In this document: positions 18,208 to 28,400 of the stretch, one piece after another
Layout of the letters: each line of letters begins with the position of its first letter
Position numbering within the stretch: the first letter of the stretch is position 1
Assembly: GCA_029212405.1 (NCBI GenBank)
Contig: JARGNR010000014.1
Coordinates: 1 to 64,000, forward strand
Reading direction: 5' to 3'
Length of the DNA: 64,000 nt
From: Saprospiraceae bacterium
GTDB lineage: Bacteria; Bacteroidota; Bacteroidia; Chitinophagales; Saprospiraceae
Program-made: the position numbers and the translations under genes
Notes under the pieces: generated by a model
What the model saw: the letters and a program-made list of their open reading frames with translations, nothing else
Databases searched by the model: none
What the model was told of the DNA's origin: nothing

Positions 18208-18311
18208 AAATTTATATACATTATTCATCGAAAGTGAGTTAAATTATTGAGTAGTGGTTAATGAAGGATAAAAGCATATTTTGACTTATTAAATGAAATT
18301 GAATCAAATAT
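18208..18311 (+). repeat. Promoter-region repeat, copy 2 (before the LytTR regulator)
   Basis: The counterpart of 15001-15106, with AAATTTATATAC at 18208-18219, AAGTGAGTTA at 18232-18241, and a closing TTATTAAATGA...TCAAATA. It ends 42 bases before the regulator start. Shared elements could be binding sites for the LytTR protein itself. Confidence 0.45.
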
Positions 18312-18353
18312 TTTTTCTAACAAATAATTGATGTGTTAAGATCTTTTTAGTGA

Positions 18354-19109
18354 ATGAAGACAAAAATTTTAAAAGCATACATCGTAGAAGATGAACAAGC
18401 CAGTCTTGAAAATCTTACAAAGATTATTAAGAAGTACTGCAAAAACTTATTGTTGATAGGGAATGCAGGAACCGTTGCAGATGCAGTAAGTGAAATTCCG
18501 CATCTCGACCCTGATATTGTCTTTCTAGATATCGAATTGCCCAATGAAAATGGATTTAAACTTTTTGATTACCTTCCCAATCATGAGTTTGAAGTAATAT
18601 TTACTACAGCATATTCCGAATTTGCAATAAAGGCGTTTAACTATTCTGCCATTCATTACATTTTGAAACCTATTGATATTGACGAATTGCAAACTGCGAT
18701 AAAAAAGGTGGTAGAAATGAAAAGTGAACAGAATAAACGAGATCAAGTCCAAATTTGGAATAGCGTAAATAATCAAAACTTTTCTAAAATCGTTTTGCCT
18801 ACACAAGATGGATTGCATTTCATTGAAACAGATGACATTGTTTGGTGCGAAGCAAAATCAAATTATACCTTATTTCATATCTTAGGTAGAGAAAATATTC
18901 TTGTTTCAAAAAGTTTAAAAACATACGAAGATTCATTGAATAACAAATCCTTTTTCCGCTGCAGTAGGTCTAGTTTGATTAATCTTAATCACATCGTTCA
19001 TTGTAGTAAACATCTAAGAATGGAAATCACTATGATCGATGGTTCGGTCATTGTATTAGGTGAACGAAGAAAAGCGGTGTTCAAAGAAATTTTTGAGACG
19101 AAGAAATAA
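18354..19109 (+). CDS. LytTR-family response regulator
   Basis: A 251-residue regulator with a receiver domain (residues about 1-125) and a LytTR DNA-binding domain (about 145-251). Acidic residues E12, D13 and E14 and the phospho-acceptor D59 (VFLDIELPNENG) are present, as is the conserved Lys in YILKPIDI near 107. The C-terminal part has the LytTR pattern (CEAKSNYTLFHI, FRCSRSSLINLNHI). It is most likely the partner of the kinase encoded upstream on the same strand, but with its own promoter region. It converges with the HTCS gene, leaving 11 bases between stops. Confidence 0.92.
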   Translation: MKTKILKAYIVEDEQASLENLTKIIKKYCKNLLLIGNAGTVADAVSEIPHLDPDIVFLDIELPNENGFKLFDYLPNHEFEVIFTTAYSEFAIKAFNYSAIHYILKPIDIDELQTAIKKVVEMKSEQNKRDQVQIWNSVNNQNFSKIVLPTQDGLHFIETDDIVWCEAKSNYTLFHILGRENILVSKSLKTYEDSLNNKSFFRCSRSSLINLNHIVHCSKHLRMEITMIDGSVIVLGERRKAVFKEIFETKK

Positions 19110-19120
19110 ACAACTGCCTA

Positions 19121-22114
19121 TCACACCATGCTTGGTTTGATTCCAAATCGATCTTGAAATATTTTGCTAAAATGTGAAGCGTTATCAAAACCTACTGCAT
19201 ATCTCACCTCTGCTATAGTAGCAAATTGGCGACTTTCTAATAATTGTCTTGCTTTTTGTAAACGTATTTCACGTATCAGTCCACCAGGAGTCAATCCAGT
19301 ACGTTTCTTTATGATCCTTTCCAGTTGTCTTCGGCTATAGTTCATCTGGCTGGCCAAGTCGTCCACTTTAAATTGTCCGTTGCCTATATTTTCGAATACA
19401 ATAGTTTCTGCCTTTTTAAGTTGTTGTTGTTCAAAGGTCAAAGAAACTGAGGGCTCAGAATCTAAGGAAGGCTGTTGGGCAACTTCATCTCTAATTGCTT
19501 TATTCTGAATGAGATTTTTTGTTCTGGCGATCAATTCTGGAACACTAAATGGCTTTGTCAAGTAATCATCTACACCCAACCGAAGAGCGTTTAATTTGTC
19601 TTCTTCCATTGCTCGAGCAGTAAGAAGAATAACAGGTATATGTTTTTGCTTTTCTAGTTGTTTTAGTTCCTTCAATAACTCAAATCCATCCATATTGGGC
19701 ATCATTACATCAGAAATAATGAGATTAAAGTTGCCTTTTTTGATTTTTTCTAGGGCGATTTGACCATCCATAGCAGTATCACATTCATATTGATCAGCTA
19801 ATATTTTGGTTAAAAAATCACTCATCTCAGGGTTGTCTTCTACAATGAGGATTTTACTTTTTTGATCGGTATCTATCCGGTAAACATAGTCCTGCGTTGG
19901 TGGTATAGTGTGTTCGAATACTTCATTTTTGTCTTCTACGATTGATTCAATCTTTACTTTTTTCAATGGGAGGTAGAAAATGAAGTTGGACCCTTTGCCC
20001 AGTTCGCTTTCAACAAATAAATCGCCTCCCATAAAACGCGAGGTTTCTTTAGCATAGGACAATCCAATGCCTGTACCCCCTTGTAACGGCTGGGAAGAAT
20101 CATCAATTTGATAAAATCGATCAAAAATCTTTGCTATTTCTTGATTTGGAATTCCTTTACCTGTATCCTGTACTTCTATTTTTATCATTTTTTTGGGCGT
20201 CACTACAGGCAGCATTGAAGGATTTTTAGAATTGAGATGGCTGTTTGAATAGGAGACAGATGATACACGTAATGTGATCACTCCTCCAGGATTACTGTGT
20301 TTGAAGGCATTGGACAATAGATTATTTAGAACTTTTTCAATCTTTTCAACATCAAGTAATACCCCGAGCTCTTGAGGGAGGTGATAACTAAAAGCCAAAA
20401 TAAAATTCCTCATTTGGGCAAAAGAATGATAACTGTATAATATCCGCCGAAGCAGTTGCTCTAAAGCAACTGGAGTTTCCTTCAACTTCATTTTGCCTCC
20501 TTCTATTTTTGATAGATCTAAAATTTCATTAATGAGGTCGGCTAATTTTTTACCGTTAGAATGTGCTAATTGTAACTCCTCTTTAATCGATGGGTTTTCT
20601 ATTTTTTTTAAGGACTCTGAAAGAGGAGCCAGGATCAATGTGAGTGGAGTTCTTAGTTCATGAGATATATTAGTAAAAAACCTTGACTTAGCTGTATCCA
20701 ATTCCAATAGGCGTTTGTTTACTTGTTTTCTATACCTTACATTTTTCCAGAAAACAAAGACTAGAGCCAACAATGAAATAAGCAATAATCCAAAAATCCA
20801 CATGATCGTTTTCTGTTGGTCAAGTTTTGATTTTTGAAGCGCTAAAGCAGCATCTTTTTCTTTGGTGAAATATTGAGCTTCTAGCTCCTCCACTTTGGCT
20901 AAGTTTTCCGATGTGATCAATGAGTCTTTTAGAATATTCAGTTCTTGTTGGACAATATATGCTTCTTGGTAATTTTCATTTGTAGCGTGCACTTGTTCTA
21001 TAGTTTTCAACAAACTCATTTTATCGGTAGTAGTAATGTTCAAACTTTTTTCGATCTGATAGAACGAGTCCAATGCCTGAGTCGAAAGTAATTGCCGACC
21101 ACGTTCAGCTTGAATGACTGCTTTTTCAGCCCAACAAAATAAAAGTTGTTCTGGAATATTTAATTTCTGAAATAGAGCAATTGATTCATTGATTTCTACC
21201 AACGCAATATCATAATTCTTGGATTTACGGTTTAGGGTAGATAAATTTCTAAGGATGCTCGCTTCTTGAACAGTATTATTGAGTTTTCTCCAGATCGTGA
21301 GTGCAGTTTCTCCATAAGATTTTGCTTGTTCAGAAAATTGCAATTCTGAATTCGCAACCATGAGAATGACATTACAATGCCCCATTAGAAATGCATTGTT
21401 TTGGTCTTGCAACACGTCAAGCGCCTTTTCGCCGAAATCTTTTACTTTATTATATTGCTCAAGATCTACATGCTTAATGGCAAGATTTAAATACGCAATC
21501 GATATTCCATCAACATCATCTATTTTTTCATAATATTCGATGGCGGTTAATAATGAAGAAGTATACAGATCAAATTTGCCTATGATTCCATAAAACTGAG
21601 AAATATCGCTATAGTAAATCCCTAATTCTTTATCTGTAAATTTATTCGATTCAATCAATTGATTGGCATCAGTAATTGCTTTTTCACTTGCTTCAACATT
21701 TTCCATCACTCCATTTGCAATACTTTTCCATTTGTACAAAGTAAGTAACTCAAGTGGACGATTAGAGTGCGTTTTTTCAAGACGTATACCTATTTGGATG
21801 ATCGAATCTGCTTTTTCGTGCTGGTTGGCATAAGACATGAGATAATCAGAATAATCAACAATGACCTCTACTTGAATGTCGGTGTTTTTCTGAGCAGCAT
21901 GTTGTATGGCAAGCTTGAAATAATGATTGGCAGAATCAGCATTTATCTGTCTTTCCAACAGTGCAATTTCATGGCAAATTTGTATTGAAGAGACGTTGAT
22001 AGGTTGGTTGTAAAATAGCTGCTTAAGTGAATCCAAGGATTTATTTTGACTGTATACATCTATGGGAGACGATATCAGTGAAATAAAGCAAAAAAGGATT
22101 AGAATGTTTTTCAT
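19121..22114 (-). CDS. Hybrid two-component system regulator (HTCS) with TPR sensor
   Basis: A 997-residue single-chain signalling protein. In order: signal peptide (to about residue 23), a periplasmic region of TPR-like helical repeats (about 30-400), a coiled segment and one transmembrane helix near 430-450, a histidine kinase domain with ISHELRTPL (His485) and a G2 box GGTGIGLSYAKE, a receiver domain with D802 (SDVMMPNMDG), and a C-terminal AraC-type HTH (about 895-997; ASHFSKIFQDRFG). Sensing, phosphotransfer and DNA binding are thus in one polypeptide. The upstream region carries 21-bp-spaced direct repeats that are probably its own binding sites. The neighbouring divergent gene encodes a surface protein, the likely target. 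Confidence 0.92.
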   Translation of the reverse strand: MKNILILFCFISLISSPIDVYSQNKSLDSLKQLFYNQPINVSSIQICHEIALLERQINADSANHYFKLAIQHAAQKNTDIQVEVIVDYSDYLMSYANQHEKADSIIQIGIRLEKTHSNRPLELLTLYKWKSIANGVMENVEASEKAITDANQLIESNKFTDKELGIYYSDISQFYGIIGKFDLYTSSLLTAIEYYEKIDDVDGISIAYLNLAIKHVDLEQYNKVKDFGEKALDVLQDQNNAFLMGHCNVILMVANSELQFSEQAKSYGETALTIWRKLNNTVQEASILRNLSTLNRKSKNYDIALVEINESIALFQKLNIPEQLLFCWAEKAVIQAERGRQLLSTQALDSFYQIEKSLNITTTDKMSLLKTIEQVHATNENYQEAYIVQQELNILKDSLITSENLAKVEELEAQYFTKEKDAALALQKSKLDQQKTIMWIFGLLLISLLALVFVFWKNVRYRKQVNKRLLELDTAKSRFFTNISHELRTPLTLILAPLSESLKKIENPSIKEELQLAHSNGKKLADLINEILDLSKIEGGKMKLKETPVALEQLLRRILYSYHSFAQMRNFILAFSYHLPQELGVLLDVEKIEKVLNNLLSNAFKHSNPGGVITLRVSSVSYSNSHLNSKNPSMLPVVTPKKMIKIEVQDTGKGIPNQEIAKIFDRFYQIDDSSQPLQGGTGIGLSYAKETSRFMGGDLFVESELGKGSNFIFYLPLKKVKIESIVEDKNEVFEHTIPPTQDYVYRIDTDQKSKILIVEDNPEMSDFLTKILADQYECDTAMDGQIALEKIKKGNFNLIISDVMMPNMDGFELLKELKQLEKQKHIPVILLTARAMEEDKLNALRLGVDDYLTKPFSVPELIARTKNLIQNKAIRDEVAQQPSLDSEPSVSLTFEQQQLKKAETIVFENIGNGQFKVDDLASQMNYSRRQLERIIKKRTGLTPGGLIREIRLQKARQLLESRQFATIAEVRYAVGFDNASHFSKIFQDRFGIKPSMV

Positions 22115-22172
22115 TTCTAGGGGTATAGCTTTTTATCCAATCTAAGCAAAAAAAAGAGATAGTACCAAAGGG

Positions 22173-22203
22173 ATGTCGTATTAATGGTATATCATGTCGT
22201 ATT
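22173..22203. promoter_or_regulatory. Direct-repeat operator, probably for the HTCS
   Basis: ATGTCGTATT occurs at 22173-22182 and again, identical, at 22194-22203. The copies start 21 bases apart, two helical turns, as expected for an AraC-type dimer binding one DNA face. The site is 59-89 bases upstream of the HTCS start. Confidence 0.65.
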
Positions 22204-22279
22204 TCCATTGGAGTTTATATGAGCTCTGTCTTTTCTTAGATGCCACATATTTTTAGGATTGTCGCAAATCTGCTTCTGA

Positions 22280-22289
22280 ATGACGTATT
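22280..22289. promoter_or_regulatory. Third copy of the HTCS-type repeat
   Basis: ATGACGTATT matches the two upstream copies at nine of ten bases and shares the following TTC with the second. It lies 60 bases before the surface-protein start codon at 22349, so one regulator could act on both divergent genes. Confidence 0.5.
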
Positions 22290-22348
22290 TCAGCTACCGT
22301 AAGCATTGATTTTTGTAAGACTTTTGATTTTAAATAGTAAAGATCGAA

Positions 22349-23902
22349 ATGAAAATTAATTGTATGAAAAAGTTTATAATTTTTGGAATCGCATGTTTCT
22401 ACCAGCTGAGTATATTTTGTCAATCTGGAAATGTGGGCGTAGGAACTTCAACTCCTCAAGCAAAATTGCATATTTCGGGAGATGCAAGGATTGATGATAA
22501 ATTAGAGATTAAAAATGAAAATGGGGAAACGGTCTTTGTTTTAAATCCTTCAACGTATACCTTAGATATATTAGATTCTGATGGCAATGTCTTTTATAGT
22601 GTTGGAGAGGTACAGGACACAAGTTCGAATTTGATTAAAGGTACAAGTAGCCAAAATAGAAGTATGCCATCACCTCCAAGAATTCACGTGAGTAAAGATG
22701 CCAACGGAGTCACCAAGACAACTACACGCAGGGCAGATGGGACTATAGAATCTGTGGTTGAATCAACTGGCGCTGGAAAGTTTGAAACGCTATTTCACGA
22801 AGATGGTACAACACCTAGTCAGACTCAAGCTTACTTTCCAGGGTTTGGATTTGTCGCCAACAAATTTTTCAACACTGCTGGAGATTTGACCCATGAAGAA
22901 GAAATTGGGATGAACGGTTCTTATGTAGAAATATATTATCACCCAGATGGTCAGACAATAAAGGAGAAACTTGAATATGACGATAGTAATTCAGATAAAG
23001 TGACAAAAGAGAATTTTGATGAAAATGGTAATAGGACTTACAAAGAGGTATTTGAAAATGGAATGACTAGTTTTTTTAATAACGATAATGAGGTTATAGC
23101 CACCATGGAAACAGCAAATTTGTATACCTACAAAATGATAAGCCCTCTTACTGGTACAATCATGGAATACAATGCTTTGGAATGCACATTTGATAATCCG
23201 TTAGAAAACAAAATGACTAAACTGGAAGCAGGGAATGTACATGTAGAAGAAGCCAATAAATTTTTGGATGTAAAGAATATGGGATTTGAGGCCCATGATC
23301 CCAATGTAGACCTTGATTTTTTTGTAGATGCTTTTGGAATCTCAAAATTTGAAGGCCCTTCTTTTATCGGATTGGATTTTAATGCGACTAGTGAAAGTGC
23401 AGACGTTTTTGGGGATTTCAATGTGTTTGGAATGATAAGTAAATCGGGAGGTTCATTTAAGATTGATCACCCATTGGATCCTCAAAATAAGTACCTGTAT
23501 CACTCTTTTGTTGAATCCCCAGATATGATGAATATTTACAATGGAAACATCATCACGGACAAGGAGGGAGAAGCAATCGTTGATTTGCCAAATTATTTTA
23601 ATGCTCTAAATATTGATTATAGATATCAGTTGACGGTGATCGGTAGTTTTGCTCAAGCTATAATTTGGAAAAAGGTAGAGAACAATCAATTTGTGATTAA
23701 AACGGATCAACCTAATGTAGAGGTGAGTTGGCAAGTTACTGGAATTAGAAATGATACTTTTGCTAAAGACAATAGAATTCAAAATGAAGTGAATAAACAA
23801 GGGAAAGACAAAGGAAGGTTAATGTATGATCCCAATAGGAACAAACCCTATTCTGAGCATATGAATGCAAAATGGACGCACAAACGTATTTCTAAAAAAT
23901 AG
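22349..23902 (+). CDS. S74-type surface/tail-fibre-like protein lacking the S74 chaperone
   Basis: A secreted 517-residue protein. The start may be 22349 or the ATG five codons later (MKKFIIFGIACF); both give a signal peptide ending near FCQ. The mature protein opens with the GNVGVGTSTPQAKLHISGDA module common to Bacteroidota surface fibres. The middle (about 110-250) has short repeating strands (YYHPDGQTIKEKLEY, NFDENGNRTYKEVF) resembling MORN-like repeats. Residues about 385-490 contain the conserved tail module with YRYQLTVIG, FAQAI and VSWQVTGIR that in relatives precedes a peptidase S74 autochaperone; here the chain ends soon after, without that domain. It probably forms cell-surface fibres. 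It is divergent from the HTCS. Confidence 0.72.
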   Translation: MKINCMKKFIIFGIACFYQLSIFCQSGNVGVGTSTPQAKLHISGDARIDDKLEIKNENGETVFVLNPSTYTLDILDSDGNVFYSVGEVQDTSSNLIKGTSSQNRSMPSPPRIHVSKDANGVTKTTTRRADGTIESVVESTGAGKFETLFHEDGTTPSQTQAYFPGFGFVANKFFNTAGDLTHEEEIGMNGSYVEIYYHPDGQTIKEKLEYDDSNSDKVTKENFDENGNRTYKEVFENGMTSFFNNDNEVIATMETANLYTYKMISPLTGTIMEYNALECTFDNPLENKMTKLEAGNVHVEEANKFLDVKNMGFEAHDPNVDLDFFVDAFGISKFEGPSFIGLDFNATSESADVFGDFNVFGMISKSGGSFKIDHPLDPQNKYLYHSFVESPDMMNIYNGNIITDKEGEAIVDLPNYFNALNIDYRYQLTVIGSFAQAIIWKKVENNQFVIKTDQPNVEVSWQVTGIRNDTFAKDNRIQNEVNKQGKDKGRLMYDPNRNKPYSEHMNAKWTHKRISKK

Positions 23903-23924
23903 CTAGTATTATTTTGAAAAGGTA

Positions 23925-23959
23925 AGTTTAAAACACGCAGAATGACGTGTACTTAAACT
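23925..23959 (+). terminator. Hairpin after the surface-protein gene
   Basis: Arms AGTTTAAAACACG (23925-23937) and CGTGTACTTAAACT (23946-23959) pair with one small bulge. It starts 23 bases after the stop codon. No clear T-run follows. It probably ends transcription or stabilises the 3' end. Confidence 0.5.
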
Positions 23960-23978
23960 ACTCTAATTTATGAAATTG

Positions 23979-24020
23979 CAACATTGCCAATTGTAGGAAA
24001 TCCAATGATTGGTAATGTTG
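23979..24020. terminator. Second hairpin between convergent genes
   Basis: CAACATTGCCAAT (23979-23991) and ATTGGTAATGTTG (24008-24020) pair over 13 bases with a single G-T wobble, around a 16-base loop. It lies 33 bases past the stop of the tolC-like gene on the other strand, so it may serve that operon. Confidence 0.5.
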
Positions 24021-24053
24021 ATCTTGACTTAGAATAAAACATTAATTTGAACC

Positions 24054-25376
24054 TTATTCTCCAAAAATACCTACAAGGAAATCTATTTCACTTTTTGTAA
24101 CCAATAAACTATAAATAGCACCTACTTTTCCAAAAGCAGCATTTAAGTATTGGTTTTGAACATTTCTATAATCCAAAGATGTCAGGACACCAGATTTAAA
24201 TCGCTCTTCCGTTATTTCAAGATTGGAATTAGCCAATTGAACTTGACGATCTGCAATATCTAGCAATGCCAACTGATTCTGATAATTTCCAATTAATATA
24301 TCGAGTTGGTTGTTGAGTTCTGCTTTTGCTTCGACAATACTCAACTGATCTATCTGTTCTTGCAATTCTGCATTTTGAATATCGGTCTTCCGGACTCCAC
24401 CATCAAAGAGATTATAACTGACAACTGCATTTATGTTACCAGTAATCCTGTTCCCAAAAACGAAGGGGAATGGATCTCCAGAATTTGGGTCATCTGCGAA
24501 AAATTTAAATCCATTTTCAGTAAAACCTACTCCTCCGTTGATACTAACTACAGGTTTTGTGGCAGCCTTTGCAATTCCTGTATTGAGTCGGTTGATAGCA
24601 GCAATCATTTCCAAACTTTTGATGGTATAGTTTTCTTCACTCATCAATGACTTTAATTTTTCAGCATCTATTGGTTCCTGTGTAATGCTCAAGCGTTCTT
24701 CAAAAATATAATCTTCATATCCAGCAATATCCAGCGTGTTGTACAATGTTCTTTTGGCAACGTCTACATTTTGTTTTTGAGTGATGATGGAATTAGTATC
24801 AGCCAAAACAGAAGTTTCAAATTGAATCAAATTGTAGGCATTGGACGAGCCAAAAGCACGTTTGGTTTCTTCATATGCCAATCTATCTTGCGAAAGAGCC
24901 AATAGTTGATTCAATACTTCGAGTTGTTCCTGTTGAAAGACAACCTCATAGTATTGTTGGTAGATGGTCCTGAACAGTTGATTGATATCTGTAGCCTTAT
25001 TTAATCGTTGCTGATCTACCGACCGTTCGAGCTGATCTTTATTAAGTCTGATTCTACCCCCATTGTACACTACCCAATTGGCATCTACATTTGCGCCCAA
25101 TCCTCCACTATAATAGACTCCTTGAAGGAAACTGGCTGGATTGTTTTCATTGACAAGATTATTTGAAAATGACCCGCTTAGATCTATTGTTGGATATTTA
25201 CCAGCTCGGGCCCAGGAATTATTGTTTTCTGCAATTTGAATGGACATATCTGCAATTTTGATTCCATAGTTGTTTTCCAGACCTATGGATAATGCTTTTT
25301 CCAATGTCATGGATTCCTGACCTATAGAAAGGAAAGGTGCAGTTAGAAGTAGAATAATTATATATAGATGTTTCAT
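24054..25376 (-). CDS. TolC-family outer-membrane efflux protein
   Basis: A 440-residue protein with a signal peptide ending SIGQ and two long repeats of coiled helices plus short strands, the TolC duplication. Conserved pieces are ALSIGLENNYGI near the start and its counterpart ITEERFKSGVLTSLDYRNVQNQYLNA near the end (given here in part: ERFKSGVLTSLDY). It forms the outer-membrane duct of the tripartite pump encoded just upstream. Its start is 39 bases after the stop of the RND gene, and it is the last gene of the marR-adaptor-RND-tolC operon. Confidence 0.9.
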   Translation of the reverse strand: MKHLYIIILLLTAPFLSIGQESMTLEKALSIGLENNYGIKIADMSIQIAENNNSWARAGKYPTIDLSGSFSNNLVNENNPASFLQGVYYSGGLGANVDANWVVYNGGRIRLNKDQLERSVDQQRLNKATDINQLFRTIYQQYYEVVFQQEQLEVLNQLLALSQDRLAYEETKRAFGSSNAYNLIQFETSVLADTNSIITQKQNVDVAKRTLYNTLDIAGYEDYIFEERLSITQEPIDAEKLKSLMSEENYTIKSLEMIAAINRLNTGIAKAATKPVVSINGGVGFTENGFKFFADDPNSGDPFPFVFGNRITGNINAVVSYNLFDGGVRKTDIQNAELQEQIDQLSIVEAKAELNNQLDILIGNYQNQLALLDIADRQVQLANSNLEITEERFKSGVLTSLDYRNVQNQYLNAAFGKVGAIYSLLVTKSEIDFLVGIFGE

Positions 25377-25415
25377 TGTTTCTTTTGTGTAATGTGAATA
25401 GCTATCTTAATTATT

Positions 25416-28400
25416 TTAGGACATCATCACTTTGAGTACTAAGTAGATCAGAACCATAATGGACAAATACAGCCAGAAGTAGCCTTGTTTTTCTGGATGT
25501 GCAGGTTCAACTAGTTCTGGTGCAACGGATTCTCCAGTATATATTTTTACCAATCCAGTTTTAGATTTATTGGAGATGACTAATAATGCTGGGATCAGTA
25601 CCAATAGAATAAAAGTACCAACCAATAATCCATAGGCTACAGATATTGCCATTGGGATTAAGAATTGTGCTTGAAAACTTTTTTCAACGATCAAAGGTGC
25701 TAGACCTGCAATCGTAGTAATTGAGGTAAGAAGGATAGGTCTAAATCGCGCTTTCCCTGTCTCAATTACGGCTACTTTTACATCGTATCCTGCTTTTATC
25801 CGTTCATTAAATGTGGTAATGAATACGAGGGCATCGTTTACAAATATACCGATCAAGGCAATCACACCAAGAATAGAAAATAAACTTATAGGCAGTCCAT
25901 GCACCCAATGACCAAATCCTACACCCACAAATCCAAACGGAAGCAATGCGAGTACAATTAAAGCTTGACTTACAGATTTGAATGTCAAAGTAATCACAAA
26001 GAACATCATCATGAAAATCAATGGCATAACCAGAGCGAGTGATTTTTGTGTTTTACCTTGTTCTCGATCTTGGCCCTCAAAAGAGGCACGCACACTTGGA
26101 AAATCTTTGAGTGTTTCTGGCAGAATAACCGATTTCACATCGTTGGTAATATCACTTATACTCACCCCATCGCTGGAGACGTCTGCCTCAATTCTTACTT
26201 CTCGTTCTCCATCAATACGATTAATATTGATCACTCCTCTTTCGGTGGTAAAAGTGGCCAATTCTGATAAAGGCACTGACCTTCCATCGGTGGACCGTAT
26301 ACGCATATCTGCCAGGTCAGAAATATCTGATCGATCTGATAAATCGTATCGCACCCAAACTCGAATTTCATCTTCTCCTCTTTGAATTCTTTGGGCTTCT
26401 GCACCAAAAAATCCCTGTCTCACTTGACTGATTATTTCTTGTAAGGTAAATCCTAAATTATAGGCCTGAGGAGTCAATGCAAGTGAAATCTCCTTAAGCC
26501 CTTGTTGATTGTTATCTACAATATCTTTAAGATCTGATATCTTGGATAGATTGTCTTTGACTGCTTTTATTGCTCTTTCTAATTCTTCGGGTTCCGAACC
26601 CAATAATGAAACAGAAAGTGGTTTTCCAAACGGAGATCCTGAGGAGAAGGTCAATGTTTCTGCTTCATCCACTGCACCCAATTTCTCTCGCACCTTAGCG
26701 ATAATCATACGCGCGGTTATATCGCCTCTCGTTTCTCCATCCAAAAGAGATACTTGAATATTTCCCTGATAGGTGGCAGGTCCAATGTTCTTTTGAATTT
26801 TAGTAATGGGAAAAACACCTTCTTCAAGAAATTCGTCGGCCAACTCTCGGTTCACTTCTTCTGTTACTTTTTCTATTCGACCCAATACATCTATCGTAAT
26901 GTCTTCTCTGGTACCTGCAGGCAATTTTAGATCTACCGTATAATTATCTCTTGGTATCACTGGAAAAAAGGTACTTTTTATAAATCCACCCTGTAAGGCA
27001 CCAAAAGTGATCATCAAAGACGCGATACAAATGGCAAGAGTAGGGTAGTTGAATCGAACCGCCCAATTCAAAACGGGCGCATAAATCATATCTCTTAAAA
27101 ATGCCATCATATTGTCGAGACCAGTCATCAAGGCATTCGGTTTTTCTCCTCGTTTTAATGCTTTGGAATGGGCAATATGGGCAGGGAGGATAAGTGCTCC
27201 TTCTACCAATGAAAATACGAGTGAAAAAATAACCACAATAGCCATTTCTCTGAAGAAATCTCCTAATCGGCCATCAATAAAGAAGAAAGCTGAAAAAGCG
27301 ATGACGGTCGTTATAATGGCTGAGAATACAGCTGGAAGTACTTCCATTGTACCATCTATTGCGGCTTGAAAAGGCTTCGCTCCACGTTCGTAGTGTTGAT
27401 AAATATTTTCTGCAATGACAATTCCATCATCCACCAGAATCCCGATCACTACAATCATTCCAAAGAGGGATATTACGTTTAACGTAACTCCTAGTATCGA
27501 TGCCAAAAGAAACATACCTGCAAACGATATTGGAATAGCTAATGCTACCCAAAATGCCAATCGGTAATGTAAAAACATCGCCAAAAGCAATAAGACAATG
27601 AAAAATCCAATGATACCATTGTTGGTCAATAATTCGATCCGCTGGTTCAATGTAATAGAAGAATCTTCGACGATTAGCGCCTTGACTTCTTCGTTTTCAA
27701 TATTGAATTTTTCAATGTATTTTTTCACATTGTCAGCAATAGTAATCATGTCTTCTTCCAAAGTGTTTTGGACTTGAATGACTACCCCAGGTTCACCTCC
27801 GATATAGGTTCGTTGTGGTTTGTCCTCCCATTTATCTGCAATATCTGCGACTTCATACAATTTGACAATACCTCCATTAGGACTTGATTTTATAACGATA
27901 TCCTGAAACTCTTTGGCAGTGTATTCCTTATTATTAGCACGAATTAGGAGTTCTTCTTTATCCGTTTTAATGGTTCCTCCTGTCGACTCTAGATTGGTCT
28001 GTCTAATTCTTCTTGCCGCTTCATCGAATGTAATATTGTAGGATCGTAAGTCTTTCTCTCTAAAGGTAACTTCAATTTCTTCTTCTGGAAATCCTGTCAA
28101 TGTCAATTTGGACAAACCATCATAGGCCATTAAATCATCTTCAACTCGACGACTCACTTTTTTAAGGGTTCTCAAGGGGACATCTCCATAAATTGCAAAA
28201 CTCAGTACACGACCTAGGTTTTCTAATTTGTAGATCGTTACAGGTTCCATGGATACAGGAAAAGAATTGATGCCGTCTACTGCGTTCTTAACATCTTGCA
28301 AGATGACATCGGTGTCGTACCCTTTTAACACTTCAACTGTAACACTGGCCGAGTTTTCTGAAGATATGGAGGTCACTCGTTCAATACCGGTCAACCCTTT

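Larger units (their letters stand above)
18025..18353. other. Intergenic region with nested inverted repeats and promoter-like block
   Basis: The gap between the kinase and its LytTR regulator. It holds a set of nested and competing inverted repeats (18043-18159) and a block similar to the kinase promoter region (18208-18311), both listed separately. No reading frame is convincing. Confidence 0.6.
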
